Assembly: GCA_027922465.2 (NCBI GenBank)
Contig: BQMF02000039.1
Span: forward strand, 124,001-188,000
Reading direction: 5' to 3'
DNA: 64,000 nt
Origin: Turritopsis dohrnii
Lineage: Eukaryota; Cnidaria; Hydrozoa; Anthoathecata; Oceaniidae
Below are positions 11,701 through 24,700 of this stretch, in pieces. The stretch's first letter is position 1, and the number at the start of each line of letters is the position of its first letter. Position numbers and translations under genes: made by a program. The notes under the pieces are model-generated. The model saw only the letters and a program-made list of their open reading frames with translations. It made no database searches and was not told the origin of the DNA.

Positions 11701-12640
11701 TCATCAAAGAATTTTTACCAACAAAGTTTCATTGCTCGCTCCTCCACTCTCTGGAATTCTTTACCCCAGTCTGTTTTTCTTTCTCATATATATTCCTGTA
11801 CTCCAAAATCAGATTTGTTCAGCCAGGTAGAAATGGCAGGCAAAATTGAGTTTGATCTACAATCTATAGTTGAGTGGGGAGAGAAATGGCTGGTCACATT
11901 CAATTCCACAAAAACGAAACTTCTATCTGTAAATCATACTAAAGATCCCTTTTTACCGTCAATTTCCATGAATGGCACCCAGTTGGAAGAAAACAACTCC
12001 TTTCGTCTCCTCGGCATCACTTTTTCACAGGACTTCTCCTGGCGCTCCTACATTGAGGCAATCGCTAAGTCAGCCTCGATGAAGGTGGGCGCCCTTCTTC
12101 GTGCAAGAGCATACCTCAGCCCTGATGCCATTCTTTACCTAATCTACTATTCGACCTTGTATTGAGTATTGTTGCCATATCTGGGGTGGTGCACCCTCTG
12201 ATTCTCTAAATCTTTTAGACCGTATCCAGAAAAGAATCTGTAATGCTGTAGGTGATGAACTTGCAAGTAAACTTCACACACTCTCCCATCGCAGATCTGT
12301 GGCATCTCTTTGCCTCTTTTATAAATACTTTTACGGAAAATGTTCAACTGAGCTCTCTTCTCTCATCCCTGCATTAAAGACTTTCAAGCGAAACACAAGA
12401 TATTCATCTAATTGCCATGATCACACTGTCAGCATCCCAAAATCATCAAAGAATTTTTACCAACAAAGTTTCATTCCTCGCTCCTCCACTCTCTGGAATT
12501 CTTTACCCCAGTCTGTTTTTCTTTCTCATTATAATCTTCAACACTTTAAATGTAATGTCCATTGTCACCTTTCCTCCTTGTACCTCAATACACATTAGTG
12601 GTTTTAAACCTTGTATTGAGCGACTAATTAAAAAAAAAAA
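11701..12640 (+). pseudogene. LINE (CR1/Jockey-like) 3' fragment
   Basis: Fragments in shifting frames encode the region C-terminal to a non-LTR reverse transcriptase. About 11815-12165 contains EKWLVTFNSTKTKLL and FRLLGITFSQDFSW, then RARAYLSPDAILYL. After a frame change comes IEYCCHIWGGAP, and 12299-12598 carries KTFKRNTRYSS and the C-terminal LWNSLPQSV stretch. A short A-rich run follows (about 12627-12642). The first 88 bp (11701-11788) duplicate 12443-12530, so the 5' end is rearranged. A second copy of the same LINE family lies antisense at 27.2-34.0 kb. Inactive and 5' truncated. Confidence 0.8.
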
Positions 12641-12913
12641 AAATGAAGAAGAAGAGGAGCAAGAGAGACGCCATTTTTACAACGAGAAAAAAACAACACA
12701 AATTCTACAACAGTTATTTTAATAACTACTTAGGCTGTACTGAATCCTGATTACATGTGAGTTCAATTATCATTTATCTTACAGTGTGGTGAATTTCTTT
12801 ACTCAGGACGACGGCTTTCACTAGTATAGGGACTTTTGTGGCACCTAAAGTTCATTAATATTATTGTAATGTTCGGTCCAAACGCTTGTCCCTTTAAACT
12901 TTGTCGTTACAAT

Positions 12914-13584
12914 ATGGTGTCCTTTTTATTTAAGAATGAAACTCATGTTAAGAAGTTATGCCGGTTTTGTGGATTGAAAATCAAAACAAGCTCTGGGTAT
13001 GTAAACCCGAAATCTGTGATAGATTTTGATGATGTTATTGGGAAATATAATATTTCACTCACAGAAAATCCTGAGGTAATTTTATAAGTGCAATTTGCGC
13101 TTTAACTATTTTCATTTGTTAGCTAGAGAATCTTGAAAGGTATTTCTCATTTGGTTTTATCAAGGTTTTTATGTTTGTTGAAAATTGTATTTTTCGCTGT
13201 ATATAGATCAATCCAACTCATCTCTGCAGTACATGCAAGAAAAAACTTGATCAAGTTCAAACAACTGGTATTGGTTATGCTATTACTTTACCAGAATTTA
13301 AACCTCATTCTAAAGAGTGCTCCATTTGTTTGGGAAGTGAATCATTAATACAAAAGATGAGAAAAACTGTTCATTGGAAACTTGTGGATAAAAAGTTAAG
13401 TGAAGCTGGATTTACGAAAGTGCCAAGTGAAACTTACAGCATATGCTACATTAAACTTTTAGTGGTTGATGAAAACAGAAATGTCCCTATTGTTTTATAT
13501 ATAAACAGGGATATGACATGGAAACTTTCACTTCATGGGCGTATAATAGAGAATTTAGAAATTTGTCATCAAATTAGTAATTAG
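12914..13584 (+). CDS. CxxC zinc-binding protein inside second P-like element
   Basis: Two exons fit: 12914-13075 (ending ...LTENPE before GTAATT) and 13207-13584 (after TATATAG), phase 0, about 180 residues. Three CxxC pairs are visible: LCRFCG near residue 18, LCSTCK at the start of exon 2 and ECSICL about 30 residues later. Together they look like a multi-knuckle zinc-binding N-terminal module. The rest (SLIQKMRKTVHWKLVDKKLS onward) is unrecognised and ends at TAG. The gene lies between P-like TIRs, so it is probably a transposon gene or captured host exon. The intron is inferred from consensus sites and continuity of the Cys pattern. It may be the N-terminal part of a longer, now truncated protein. 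Confidence 0.5.
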
Positions 13585-13975
13585 AGAAACAGCCCAGGTT
13601 AAATGAACTTCGTCATTGAAAAGAAATATTCAGAAAGATCATTATACGTGTGTTTACACTACCTGTTTATTTTCATTTTTCATTTCATTACTTTTATGTT
13701 TGAAGATTTTCGATTTTCGTTGTTTATTTGTATCTATGTTTTTGAAACAGTCCACAATAAGGATATATATTTTTTGCCTTTTTCCAAAAGTATCCATTTA
13801 TTTTGATTCTTTCTATTGCCTTAGAACCTTTTTATATGTTAATTTTCATGTAATTAAAAAAAGTGAGCTCAAATCATTTTGTATCCAAGCTAATGAATTT
13901 AAGTACTACAGCAAGACTGTAATCTTTCTTTTGTTTCACTAAAAGTTTTGAAAAGTTTTTTTGTGCTTCAGTACC

Positions 13976-14056
13976 TTTGAGTGCAGCATTTTCACTTAGT
14001 TCAAAATCGATATCATCGAGGTATCCATCATTAACGACAGCACCTTCACCCTCCAT
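13976..14056 (-). CDS. First exon related to the P-like C2H2 partner gene (remnant)
   Basis: Antisense frame beginning MEGEGAVVNDGYLDDIDFEL, followed by a possible donor (AAAG then GTACTG on the - strand). The AVVND.YL..D.. pattern matches exon 1 of the C2H2 gene at 4045. As in that element, it reads inward from a TIR about 250 bp away. No downstream exon with the C2H2 finger was found, so the gene is probably truncated. Confidence 0.45.
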
Positions 14057-14537
14057 CTTTTACTTGTTTTCGTTTAAAAGCGCGCTCGTATGAAATTCTC
14101 GTCGAAATGTCGTGCTAATTATTTTTGAATTTTATGCATAATTTGTTTAATTCATTCTAAAATTCAAATATTTAATTTCAAACAACCAATGAGAAACTCT
14201 ATTTATTGTTAGTATGAAACAATCACACTTCATTAGATATGCAAATTATTTCAGTGAAACAATGACGATACCTGCAAAAAGAACGCAGTTGTTTCAAAAG
14301 ATTTTATAATGTTGTGATTCTTTCTCTTTTCGTATTTCTATGGTCTAGTTGATTAGGACCTTGAATACAAAGATTCGAATGATTTCTGGATCTGTTCACA
14401 GGAACTCATAAGAAAGCGAACGGTTAAAAGCAGTGAGAGGAACGAAGAAGAGGTGTCCAAGATAGCGCTTTCCAGCGATCTGGAGACCCTTAAATCTAAA
14501 ATTTTCCCCTCCGCGCTAACTATGGTGGTGCCTGCAG

Positions 14538-15421
14538 CAGGTCTGGTCGTAAGAGGCGTGCGATGGCACGTGCACGCCTCCACACACGCCAAGATTTATT
14601 TAGGCGTGTGGCAATCGCACGCCTGGCTTGTAATGACGAGAGTGATAAATGTTTATTTAAAAGTCAACAAAAATCTGTCCCAAAATATTGAAAGTTTTGC
14701 TTTGGAAATTGTTCATGTGCTATGATTAAATTTTACAATAACGGAACGAAACTTTGCTACCATTTCATTAGCGATTCTCCGATCGCTTTGGAATACGGTA
14801 GTGGTTTTGAATTAAAAATCAGTGCTCACAAATTTTCTTCGCTTGGTAGTAGAAAACAAAAGGAATGAAGAAGGAGCTTTGTGCGCATGATTTTATTATG
14901 TATTATATTATTTAATTGCATTATGTAGTTTTCTCATTCTTTTTAACGTTATGCGCAAGTTTGCAGTTTCGAAAACATAATCTTTTATTTAAAAAAATAG
15001 CCAGCCAGGTGGTGACGAGTTAATGGAACGGAAACATCTGTTCAAACCAAAACGATGGAGAGTAATGCAAATTTTTTTATTTTCAGGTTTTCTTCTTCCT
15101 CTATTAATTTTTGCATAAATTTTATTTACCGTCAAAGTTATCTCTATAGCTAACATTTTACGTTCCGAATCTATGAAAATAATGATTTATTTTATTAAGT
15201 CATTCTTCGTGAAAATTATTTATCATTATCATTATTTTTACATTATGACACTTTTCAAATTTGACTTGATTATCATACAGAATGAAGATCGTTGATCTTA
15301 ACTGGAAAAAATTGATTGCACATCTGTCAAAAATTTACACGAGCGCACGCGCCATAACTGATATCGTCAATTGAGGCGTGCGATGACCACACGTTTGCTA
15401 ATTTTCTTACGACCAGGCCTG
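14538..15421. mobile_element. Non-autonomous TIR element, GGCGTGCGA family
   Basis: The left end CAGGTCTGGTCGTAAGA (from 14538) and the right end, complement of CAGGCCTGGTCGTAAGA (to 15421), are inverted repeats. Next to them are GGCGTGCGATG and its inversions (14553-14625 and 15373-15386), the same subterminal word as in the element at 10077-11269. No clear target duplication and no coding capacity were seen. The two elements look like relatives with diverged outer termini. Confidence 0.6.
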
Positions 15422-15720
15422 ATACAGGAGACACTACTAAGCAAATTACTTCCGGCCAGATAGGAAAACAACAGTAGCAACACTAAAATATAGCTTCTTT
15501 TTATTCTCGAATTTTCCAGTTTTCTGCAAAAATTTATCCACAAGAAATGTTTGATTTGACTGACCATGAATATTATTTTTTTTATAATACTTTACAAAGT
15601 ATTCTATTTCTGTGTATTCCCACAAAATATAATGTACTTCTTGAAAAAAGTGAAGTTATTGAAATTATTGTTATAGGTAAAATAAAAGTTTTTAAATTTC
15701 TTTTTTGTATAATATAGAGT

Positions 15721-18700
15721 ATGGGTGGTAAATCATCGGTTCCGCTACCAGATTTGAATGGTTATATGTTCGTTGCTCTCTGTGAACTTGAATATGTAGA
15801 AGTTGTTTATGGAGGTAAGGTATATATGTTACGGGGAATATGATAACTTGGGAATTATGCATATTCCCCGGTTATTATGCATAATTACCAAAAATTGGTT
15901 TCTCTTTGGGTAATTTTGCATATTAACTGGTAATTTTCTATAATTCCCATTAAAGTTGGTAAATGTAACAAATATCATGAGGTTCGTTACTTTCACCGGT
16001 TATTTTACATAATAACCATTCGTTTTTGGGAAGTGTTATTTATCAACCTGTTATTCTTTTGTATATGATGAAGTGATAAGATTAATGAGAAAATAAGATT
16101 TTTTTGCATAATCGGGATCAATTCACAACTAGCACAGCAGGAATCGTCGATATTGCTGATGTCCCTTCAACTGATATATCACTACGAGAATGCGCGGGAA
16201 AGTCATCGTTATCTGGTGAGCAAGGCTACAAGCTGTGCAACTGTAAGACAGCTTGCCCAAACAATTCGTGCTCGTGTAGGAAAGCTAAAAACCTGTGTAC
16301 TTCTAAGTGCCACAGCTGCTTACCCTGTGACAAATAATAAAAGACATTGATATGTTAAGTTTTACTCTTTTGTTAGTTTTATTTTCTTAGTCTTCTAGTT
16401 TCGTTTTGTCGTCATTTGATGGTTATTTTAGAGTAAAAAAAACCAGCTTTATAAAAATAGAACGACAATGGAGATACTACATTAACTAACTTGAAAAGTA
16501 TTTTAACATACCCTTTTTCGCTTTTTATAGCTTCAAAATCTTCTTCCGAGAAGATCTTCTTTTTAATCCGAGCAAGCTCGACGCGGTAAGGTATAGCTTA
16601 ATAAACGATGTAAAACAGAGAAACGACACGTCTCCTTTCCTTTCAATTCTGTTTTACAGATTTTACATATTCACCAAAACAACCTAGAAATTATGCATAC
16701 TAGCCGGTGAATTTGACAAAATAGAACACTTTTTAATCACATTCTCCATTCTCTATGGGAATTATATAAAATAACCGGGAAATTTGATGAAAAAGTCTGT
16801 ATTAATCAAATTACCCAATTTGGCCGGGAATTATGTAAAATAACTGGTTAATATGCATAATCCCCGAATTTATCACAATCCCCGTAACATATAATCTTGC
16901 AAAATAAAACTGTACTTTATTTTAATAATTGTGACGTTCCAGGGGATTTTGATAACAAATGATATTAACGTTAATATCGTTATTATCGTTAATATCGTTA
17001 ATGGAACTACAGAGTAACGTTATTATCGTTAATATCGTTAATATCGTTAATATCGTTAATATGGTAAGAGCACAGATTACCGTTACTATCGTCAAAAAGT
17101 TTTGTTCAAGACGTTTGTTTATACATTTCACATACGTGTGTTGTTTTATGAAGTTCTACAATAACCGTGATTTAATTATTATTTCGCCAAATAGCAATCA
17201 ATTCAAAACAAACTCGCTTGTTCATGACATGATAAACTCTGATTCATTCAATTATGACACGCGGACATATATTTTTCTAGAAATAACAAAGCACTTTTTT
17301 TTCATTTGTTATTCCTGTACCTTCAGCACAAATTTGAAAAGCCACTTTAAAATACCGTGTCATTCGATTTGGTAATGTATTATTTTGAAATGTACATTTT
17401 GCAGGTAGCACGCGTTTGTGTATTAAATTGAACTTAATAAGCTGGTTCTTATATTCATTTGGAGATTAAAGATACAGAAGTAAGTTCGAAAGCAGGCACG
17501 AGTAGAAACCGTCTGCTATAATTCTTTTTTCTGAATTGTTCGACGGGTTGCCATTCTATAAGCTCTTGGGAAAAAAACTTTACATTATTAAAGACACGTT
17601 ACATTAAAGTTTTTTTTCGATAGCAAAACTTTTATTATTATTCTTTCGAAAGACATTTCACTTGCACTGGGTGAAGATGTACCCTTAATTAAATTGATCG
17701 CAACCTTTTCAGTGATCATTATTGATTTTTGTCATTTCGTCGATAATGTTTTCAGGTTCAACATTGAGATGAGGGAGGAATGAAAACATTTTAACGTCGG
17801 CTTGACCAGTTGCAAAAGTTCTCTTTTGAAATACTCACCTTCGTTTCCTGTTTCCTTCAGTTTGTTATGAAGTTTATGTGAAAGGTTGTCTGAAAGTTGT
17901 GTTTACACAGGGCTCTAAAACTTTACTTGAGGGTAATTCTAAAATTGAATTTCTTACGCCGTAATCAAGCGAAAGAAAGATTAATATACACGAAATGGTT
18001 TCCTTGTCACAAATAAAATGATCACATGTTTAATATTAATGTTATTATCGTTAATATCAAAAATATAGTTATTTTCTTACTATAATTTCGTAATTATAGT
18101 ATATTATATATAACGATAATAGCGATAATAACGATATTAACGATGATAACGATATTAACGATAATAGCGCTATTAACTATAATAACGCAACGATAATTAT
18201 TAGCGATAATATCGCTAATTCTATTGTTTTATTAACGATATCGTTAATAATTATCGTTAATATCGTTTGTTATCAAAATCCCCTGGAACGTCACAATTAT
18301 ATATACTAGCCGCCAAGGCGGCGTTGCTTGCCGCCCATGTTCAGCCTGCAATGTATCACCACTTGCTCCGAATTATTGCACTTAAAACCAGTGATAAGAC
18401 TTTCTTTGCTGCTGGCTTTATCGCTTGATAAAGCTCGTTTGCACGTGAAGAGAAATACATTCCTGGTGTTTCAAATCTTGCATGTTCTTAACTCAGCCGC
18501 TTATTGTTTCGGTCGCATTTAAAATGTCAGCAGACTTTCTTGCTTTACACAATGCATTCCGAACGTGAACTTCACGTGGTTTTTCTTTACGATTTTAAAC
18601 CAATCAAATATCAGTTTAACAATACACTCAAAACGCAGAGAGAAAAAATTTTTCAACTTATTATGCTAATAATTTTGTTTTACGCGCTCTAACATGGGTG

Positions 18701-21700
18701 CTGTCAGAAGTAGTTGAAAAAATGGTTTCTCTTAAAAAGATCACACGGGAGGAAAAAAAATGCACGTGCTAAATGAATGAAGTGAATAAAAAACGTTCGA
18801 TCAGACTAAAATAGATAAGAAATCGATTAAAAGAAATTAAGACAACTATTAAGACAAAAGCAAAAAAATATTTTGTTTCATGATACTCTTTTTTTACACA
18901 TTTTGATTGCTCGAAAAAAAGTTCACCTGTCTCAGACAGTCAGTCAAGCGTTAGGATACACTGGCAAACCGCACATGCTGCCACGTTCTGCCACTGCTGC
19001 TTTTTGTCCAAAATGTTTAATCAGTTAGTTTTTTTGTATTTAGTTGATGTATTGTTTTCAAAGCCAAGTCAACGTGGTCCTTGGAATATAAAACTAACAA
19101 TAATAATAACAAGATGCCCTTGCAGGCATAAGGGTTTCTGCAAAACCAGCTGAAGCATGCATTCCTAGAAATCTATGAAAGCATCAATGATACATACTAT
19201 AGATCCAAAAAATATTTAAGCTCCTCTTTCCTGTTGAGCATTTTGAACACTTTACACACAAACGTTAACAAGATTTTATACTACTTTTATGGTTGTGGAG
19301 AGACGATTGCTTAATAAATGAAGCTTTAAGTATCAAAATGAAAGTAGTTTTTTCTTGAAAACAAACATATTATACTGTAGATCAAAAAAAGAATAGATTA
19401 GAAAAGATTAAAAAAAGAATCTATGTATAAGAACGAAAGAAAAAAAACACAAACTTTTTCGAAAAAAATATAAGAAACAAATTAAAAAATTTATCGGAAA
19501 TACTATGTTTTAAAGTAACTACGTATCTACCTAAGCTAGCTACGAAGCATTTAAAAATTTTACCTTTTAAAAGTTTAACTATGAGCCACTTCGATGAATT
19601 TTTGTATTTCTCAAGTTTGCCTCAAAGCTTTGCTTGGTCAGCTAGGATTATCTAGGATAAGCTAGGATAGGCTAGGAAGCTAGGGTAAGATAGGATCAGC
19701 TAGGATCAGCTAGAGGCTTGCTGACAAACCTCACACAGACCTCACTTTTACTCCGATGTACCCAACGACGTATCCAGTGGGATTTTGATACCGCGAGTGC
19801 GGTATCTGCGCCCAAACTCTGACTTTTCAAAAAAAAAACTAACAATTTTTTTTTTTTTTAAAACTGCACTCAAAGATTCCTTCTAACATTAAACAAACTA
19901 ATAAAACTTTATTAGCTTATTTACAATCTATTTTGTGCACTCTGTGACAATTAATTTTTCATTCGTCTATGTTGCTTATTAAGCGATGGCGTCACGAATG
20001 TTTTTGCATGCAGGTGATATTATCGAAAAAGAAAAGAAAACATTGCATTGCTTTTTGTTGCGCGTGATAATTGAAAGAAACAAAAATTGCATTGTGTATT
20101 TCTTTTCGTTGCACAGTTTTTTGTTACCCACGAACCTGTGTAATTAAGCTTTTCGGGAAAAGCTGATGCATCAACGCCATTTCGTATTCGAAAAAATAAT
20201 ACACAATTTTTACATGATTGAAACCACAAGTAGAACGAATTAGATTTTATACAGGTCATTCGAAATTCATTTGTGAAATTGTGAAGTATAAAGAGAAAGG
20301 CATTGAGCACGTTAACCAACTGTCTTCCTACAGAATGGAAGTGCATTTTCCAGCAATGTAGACCACATAAAAATAAAAAGTTTTCCGCCCCTCAGGCCTC
20401 ACCATGGGGGTCCTTCGGGTGACGATGAAACAAGCAAATTTGGAAACGAGCAAAGCGGTGTCCCCAAATAATCTCTGGATACGACACTGGTACCCAGATA
20501 TAAGCCTACAATTAAGCAAATGGGAAGATAAAAAAGCACTAAGAAGAAAGCTTACCAAAAGATAGAAGTTTCAAATACCGATGTTAGAAAAGAAAGTTTT
20601 CGATTTCTGTATTACCGCAATTACAACCAGTCGCCAGAAGTTTCTCGTGGAAGAAACTTCGTGCTACGAAAAAATGGCTTTACGCATAGATGTAATGAAT
20701 CCATGTAGGCGCACGCATGAAATTTCAAAAAATCGCTAGGTTTGGACAGCAGAAAAAAAAACAAACCAAAGCCGGTTTTAATGTATTTCTTGCTTTCGCA
20801 GAAATCCAAAAACAAAACGTTATCTCTATTGGTTCACCAGTCAAAAAAAGTCACGTTCGATTGGGGTTGCAATGTATTTGTTTCGAACTCTCGTCGCACA
20901 AAGAAATAATTTCGCTCACAACTCAATCTACCATTTTGCGTGACTTACAAATAGATGGAGAATCGGCTATTAATATATAGATGTTTGTTTGTTAAAGTTT
21001 TTCTGGCCATTTTTAAAATATCTGATAAATGCCAAAAATCAAGGTCAATATGCATAATCTTTGAAAATAGCAACCTGACTTCCACTTTATTTACAAAGCA
21101 TGTTTTTTTCCACCATCAGGTCCTTTTGTCATTACCAATAGCATTCTTTGGGGTCTGTGTTGAAATTTTAGAAATTTTTATGCCTTTATTTATGTAAATG
21201 AAAAACAGGTCAAAAATTTTTTCCACAAACTTGTTTTACTTTTTGTTAATGACAAAGGCACTGAAAATGTTTTTCTACATAAAAAAAAATTCATTCTACC
21301 ACAAAATAAGCTTAAAAAGGGACTTGTGTTCACTCGCATTCCTCATTTGGATTTCTGCGAAAGCAAGAACTACATTACAACCGGCTTTGGTTTTTCTTTT
21401 TCTCTGTTGTTTTTTCTTACAGTCCAAACCTAGAAGTTTTTTGAAATATCATGCATGCGTTTACATGAAACCGAAACGTCGTGCAATGCATGTCACCCAG
21501 CGAAGAAACGCTTTTAGATTTACGAGTTTCTCTGGTCAATATTAAATGGATTTTAAAGAGCATGCATATTAAGACGAAAAATGAAAATCTATAGAAGAAA
21601 CTTATCTTGAACTGTGATCATTTTTTCCTAAAGTTCTCAACGTTCTGTAAACAGAAGAGTCAAAAAGTTAATACCTATATTTATTTATTTGTTTTTAGTG

Positions 21701-24700
21701 AATGGGCCAGCCCTCTGAATTTACGACGGCATTCAGCTATTGCCGTCGTGAAGCTGCTGTAAATCAAAATTACGACGGCAAAATTTTTCCCACAGCGTTT
21801 TTTGGATGCAAACATTGAATAATTAATACGCTAACTAGTCCTTCCATTTCTTTCGTTCTAACTTATTCTTTCTATTTTCTCAATCGCGTGAGATTGTCTG
21901 GTTTGCTTGCGTGATGAAAAAAAAAATTATTCATTTCTAGTGCCACCTTTATCATCTCTTATGAACATTCCATTTCATCTTTTGAGAGGAAAACCCAAGA
22001 GAAACTGCGAGACTTAAACAATAGCAAAACAATGGTGAGTTATATCTAACACGTGTGATTTTGGCAATTCCTGGGAATTCCTGTGACATATTCCTTTTAT
22101 TCTCAAACATTTTCTTTTCATAAAACATTTGTTTACGTCACCTATTCGATTTATAAGATGTGAATAAGACTTATTGTTCAAGATAACACTTGATTTATGA
22201 AATATTTAGTTTCTGTTTTATTAGCCATTATTCTACACCACGTTATTTTTACTGGAATAAACCAATCAAGTTTTGCCGTCATTAACATCTTACTCGACAG
22301 CATTTTTTTGTCGTCGCAAAATAATGATGTGCCGTCGCAATTTTTAAAATACAACGGCACTATTTTGCTGTCAGTTTTTTTCCTAATTCATAGGGCTGAT
22401 GGGCTGCTATTCTTTTTAAGCTGTGGATACTGAAGCTCAGCTCAGAGTCCTCCTCAACTCCAACATCAAAAATGTGTGTCTATTTTGCACCACTTTTAAT
22501 TTTTGGTGCTGATTTGTTTGATCTGTTTGATCAGTTTTTAAGTTTTATATACTGTCAATGTCCTTTTATTACGAATGGCCTTCCTAATCACAATAGCAAA
22601 TTTAAACATCTTCCGACTGTCTGTAAATTCAATACACAGCAAACATGTAACACAATCCAAAATTTTCCTTTCAGTTATAGAACATAGGCATAATGATCAA
22701 AATCTATGTTTACTTTTTGTCTTTGCAACATTGGGAATTATGTTCATAACTTAGGAGATTGACAGTACATATCAAATGTTTAAAGAATTTGATTTACGTA
22801 CATAATCACTGATATCCAAAAAGATTGATTATTAACTTTGTCTTAACTCCAATAAAAAATGAAAACTGTTTTATGTCATTCAGATATAATTTATTTTATT
22901 GGTAGTGCATATAAGTATATATTTAAGTTTCACATGGTGTCAATTACGCTTTCACAATGCCCAGGGGTGCATTATAATCAAAAATGTAATTATGTTGTAA
23001 AAACCATTCACCCTTTTTTTCGAATGTCTTCAAGAAGTTTCAATTTAGAGAGTGCATGCCATATTGTCAATCGAATAAAAACAGAAATTTCTGATTTCTG
23101 TTATGTAATGTTGATTTTGAATGTATTTTGTGTGGCCAAACTCTAGGAAAAGTATAAAGAAATGCATTGTTGAGAAATTCTTCTGCTGACTATCTTCCAT
23201 TGTAAAAAAAAACGTTCCAGTAGTTTCAATCTCAAAAGAAATAACAAAAAAATCTAAGTTCTAGTAAAATTTCTAAAAAAAATCGTGAGAATGTTAATAA
23301 TATATGTTTTACGAGCTGATACATTTTGGTAGACACACTGTAGTGTCAGTTATGCTTTCACAATGCCCTGGGGAGTACATAATTAGAAATGTAATGTTGT
23401 ATTGTAGAAAGCATTGAACCATTCAATCATTCAAAATATACAGTTTTCATACTTTTTGCTGAGTTTGCACAAATTCTTTTACCTGGGGCATCTTACCAAG
23501 GGCATCTTGTTGTCATTACCATTGCAGTACAATTTGGTGACATTCACTTTATGCTACTTGTATGCTTTTTTTTCATTTCATGGTCATGATATTGGTAAAG
23601 CATATTTTATATTGATTTTTGCATTGGCTTTCTCAGCATATCTTTTAAAGCTTTCTTTCGGTGAAAAATTAAGTTATCCTAAAATAATGTCTTGAAAATC
23701 ATTCAAGAAATAGAATTTAACAATTATTTTAGTTAATAAGCATGATACTGAATAATGAACATTTTCTTTATTGTTAAATTCCATTTACATGCTCAAAAGA
23801 TTGCTATTTTGTTTTAAATTTCAAAACGCTAAGCAAAGCTTGTGACGTCAGAGAGCAGATCGCAAGACCAGAATGAGTATTTAGTAAGAAATCCATGGCG
23901 TTATCATAGAATAAAAACATTTATTTTACAACTGCACCATGTCAAATTTGATTCAGAAATTTGTAACATTACAAAAGCTAACGTGCAATCTGAAACAATC
24001 GTGATATAAAGTTTGAAGAACATGAAAAGATTTAAAAGATGGCTTCATGTATTTGAATAACAACAAAATTGTAGAAAAACATTCTCTGGTCTCGGAAAAG
24101 AAAACCACACTACAGACACATGGACCTGGAAGGGTTGATACACTTCCTAAACACATCTTGATATGTGTGGAACACTTTCTGTTGAATGCTCTGGCACAAG
24201 TGTCAAGTTAAAAAGATAATTTCAATCGTATGAATAAAATAATGTTCTATTAGCTATAAAAATTAATCTAGGTTATTATTTTGAGGGAATTTCCTAAATT
24301 TTAGCTCAAATTAAATTGCCTAGAAATTAACTTACTGGTTCTATTCCTTCAGTGTTTCCTAATGCATCTACACGTTGACAAGGAATGGCGTTGAACCAAG
24401 GTCATCACTAAGACGTCAACCACTCATTGTAGGCAAAGTAAAGAAAACATAAAAATTATTCTTCATGAAGAATAGAATCTTAAATGTTTACTTGCGTACA
24501 TTGGGTAAAGAAAAGAAAAGCCAAATAAAAGAAGCTCTTAAACTGCGCCCTACTGAATGGCCACAAAGAGACAAAATCATTGAAAATTGGCAGGTCCAAA
24601 TAAGAAAATGAATTTCTGCTTGTCCAGTTCTTCTGTTTCATGTTACTTTTCTTCTTCTTCTTCTTCTTCTTCTTCTTCTTCTTCGTCTTCTTCTTCTTCT

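Larger units (their letters stand above)
11406..14342. mobile_element. Second P-like element, different TIR, composite interior
   Basis: The 32-bp inverted ends are identical as read (11406-11437 and 14311-14342). They start CATAGAAATACGAAAAGAGA, sharing the CATAG terminus of the 3915-8270 element. GTCTAGT is duplicated outside (11399-11405 and 14343-14349), again 7 bp. The interior carries a LINE fragment (11701-about 12640), a + strand CxxC gene (12914-13584) and, reading inward from the right TIR, an exon whose AVVND N-terminus resembles the C2H2 gene of the first element. No THAP transposase was found, so it is probably non-autonomous and in inverted orientation relative to the first element. 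Confidence 0.75.
16928..18297. mobile_element. TA-flanked TIR element with ATCGTTAAT arrays
   Basis: Long inverted ends start ATTGTGACGTTCCAGGGGAT at 16928, with the complement ending at 18297. TA flanks both sides (16926-16927 and 18298-18299). Just inside are arrays of CGTTAATAT/CGTTATTAT words (about 16965-17063 and 18030-18270). The middle (about 17455-17960) is related to segments at 27.9-29.8 kb and 32.4-33.2 kb. On the - strand it keeps the frame piece NEGEYFKRELLQLVKPTLKC, probably from a decayed transposase. Confidence 0.75.

Noticed and set aside
16922..17131. Antisense ORF rich in TILTILTI repeats
   Set aside because: Translation of the ATCGTTAAT subterminal array, not a gene.
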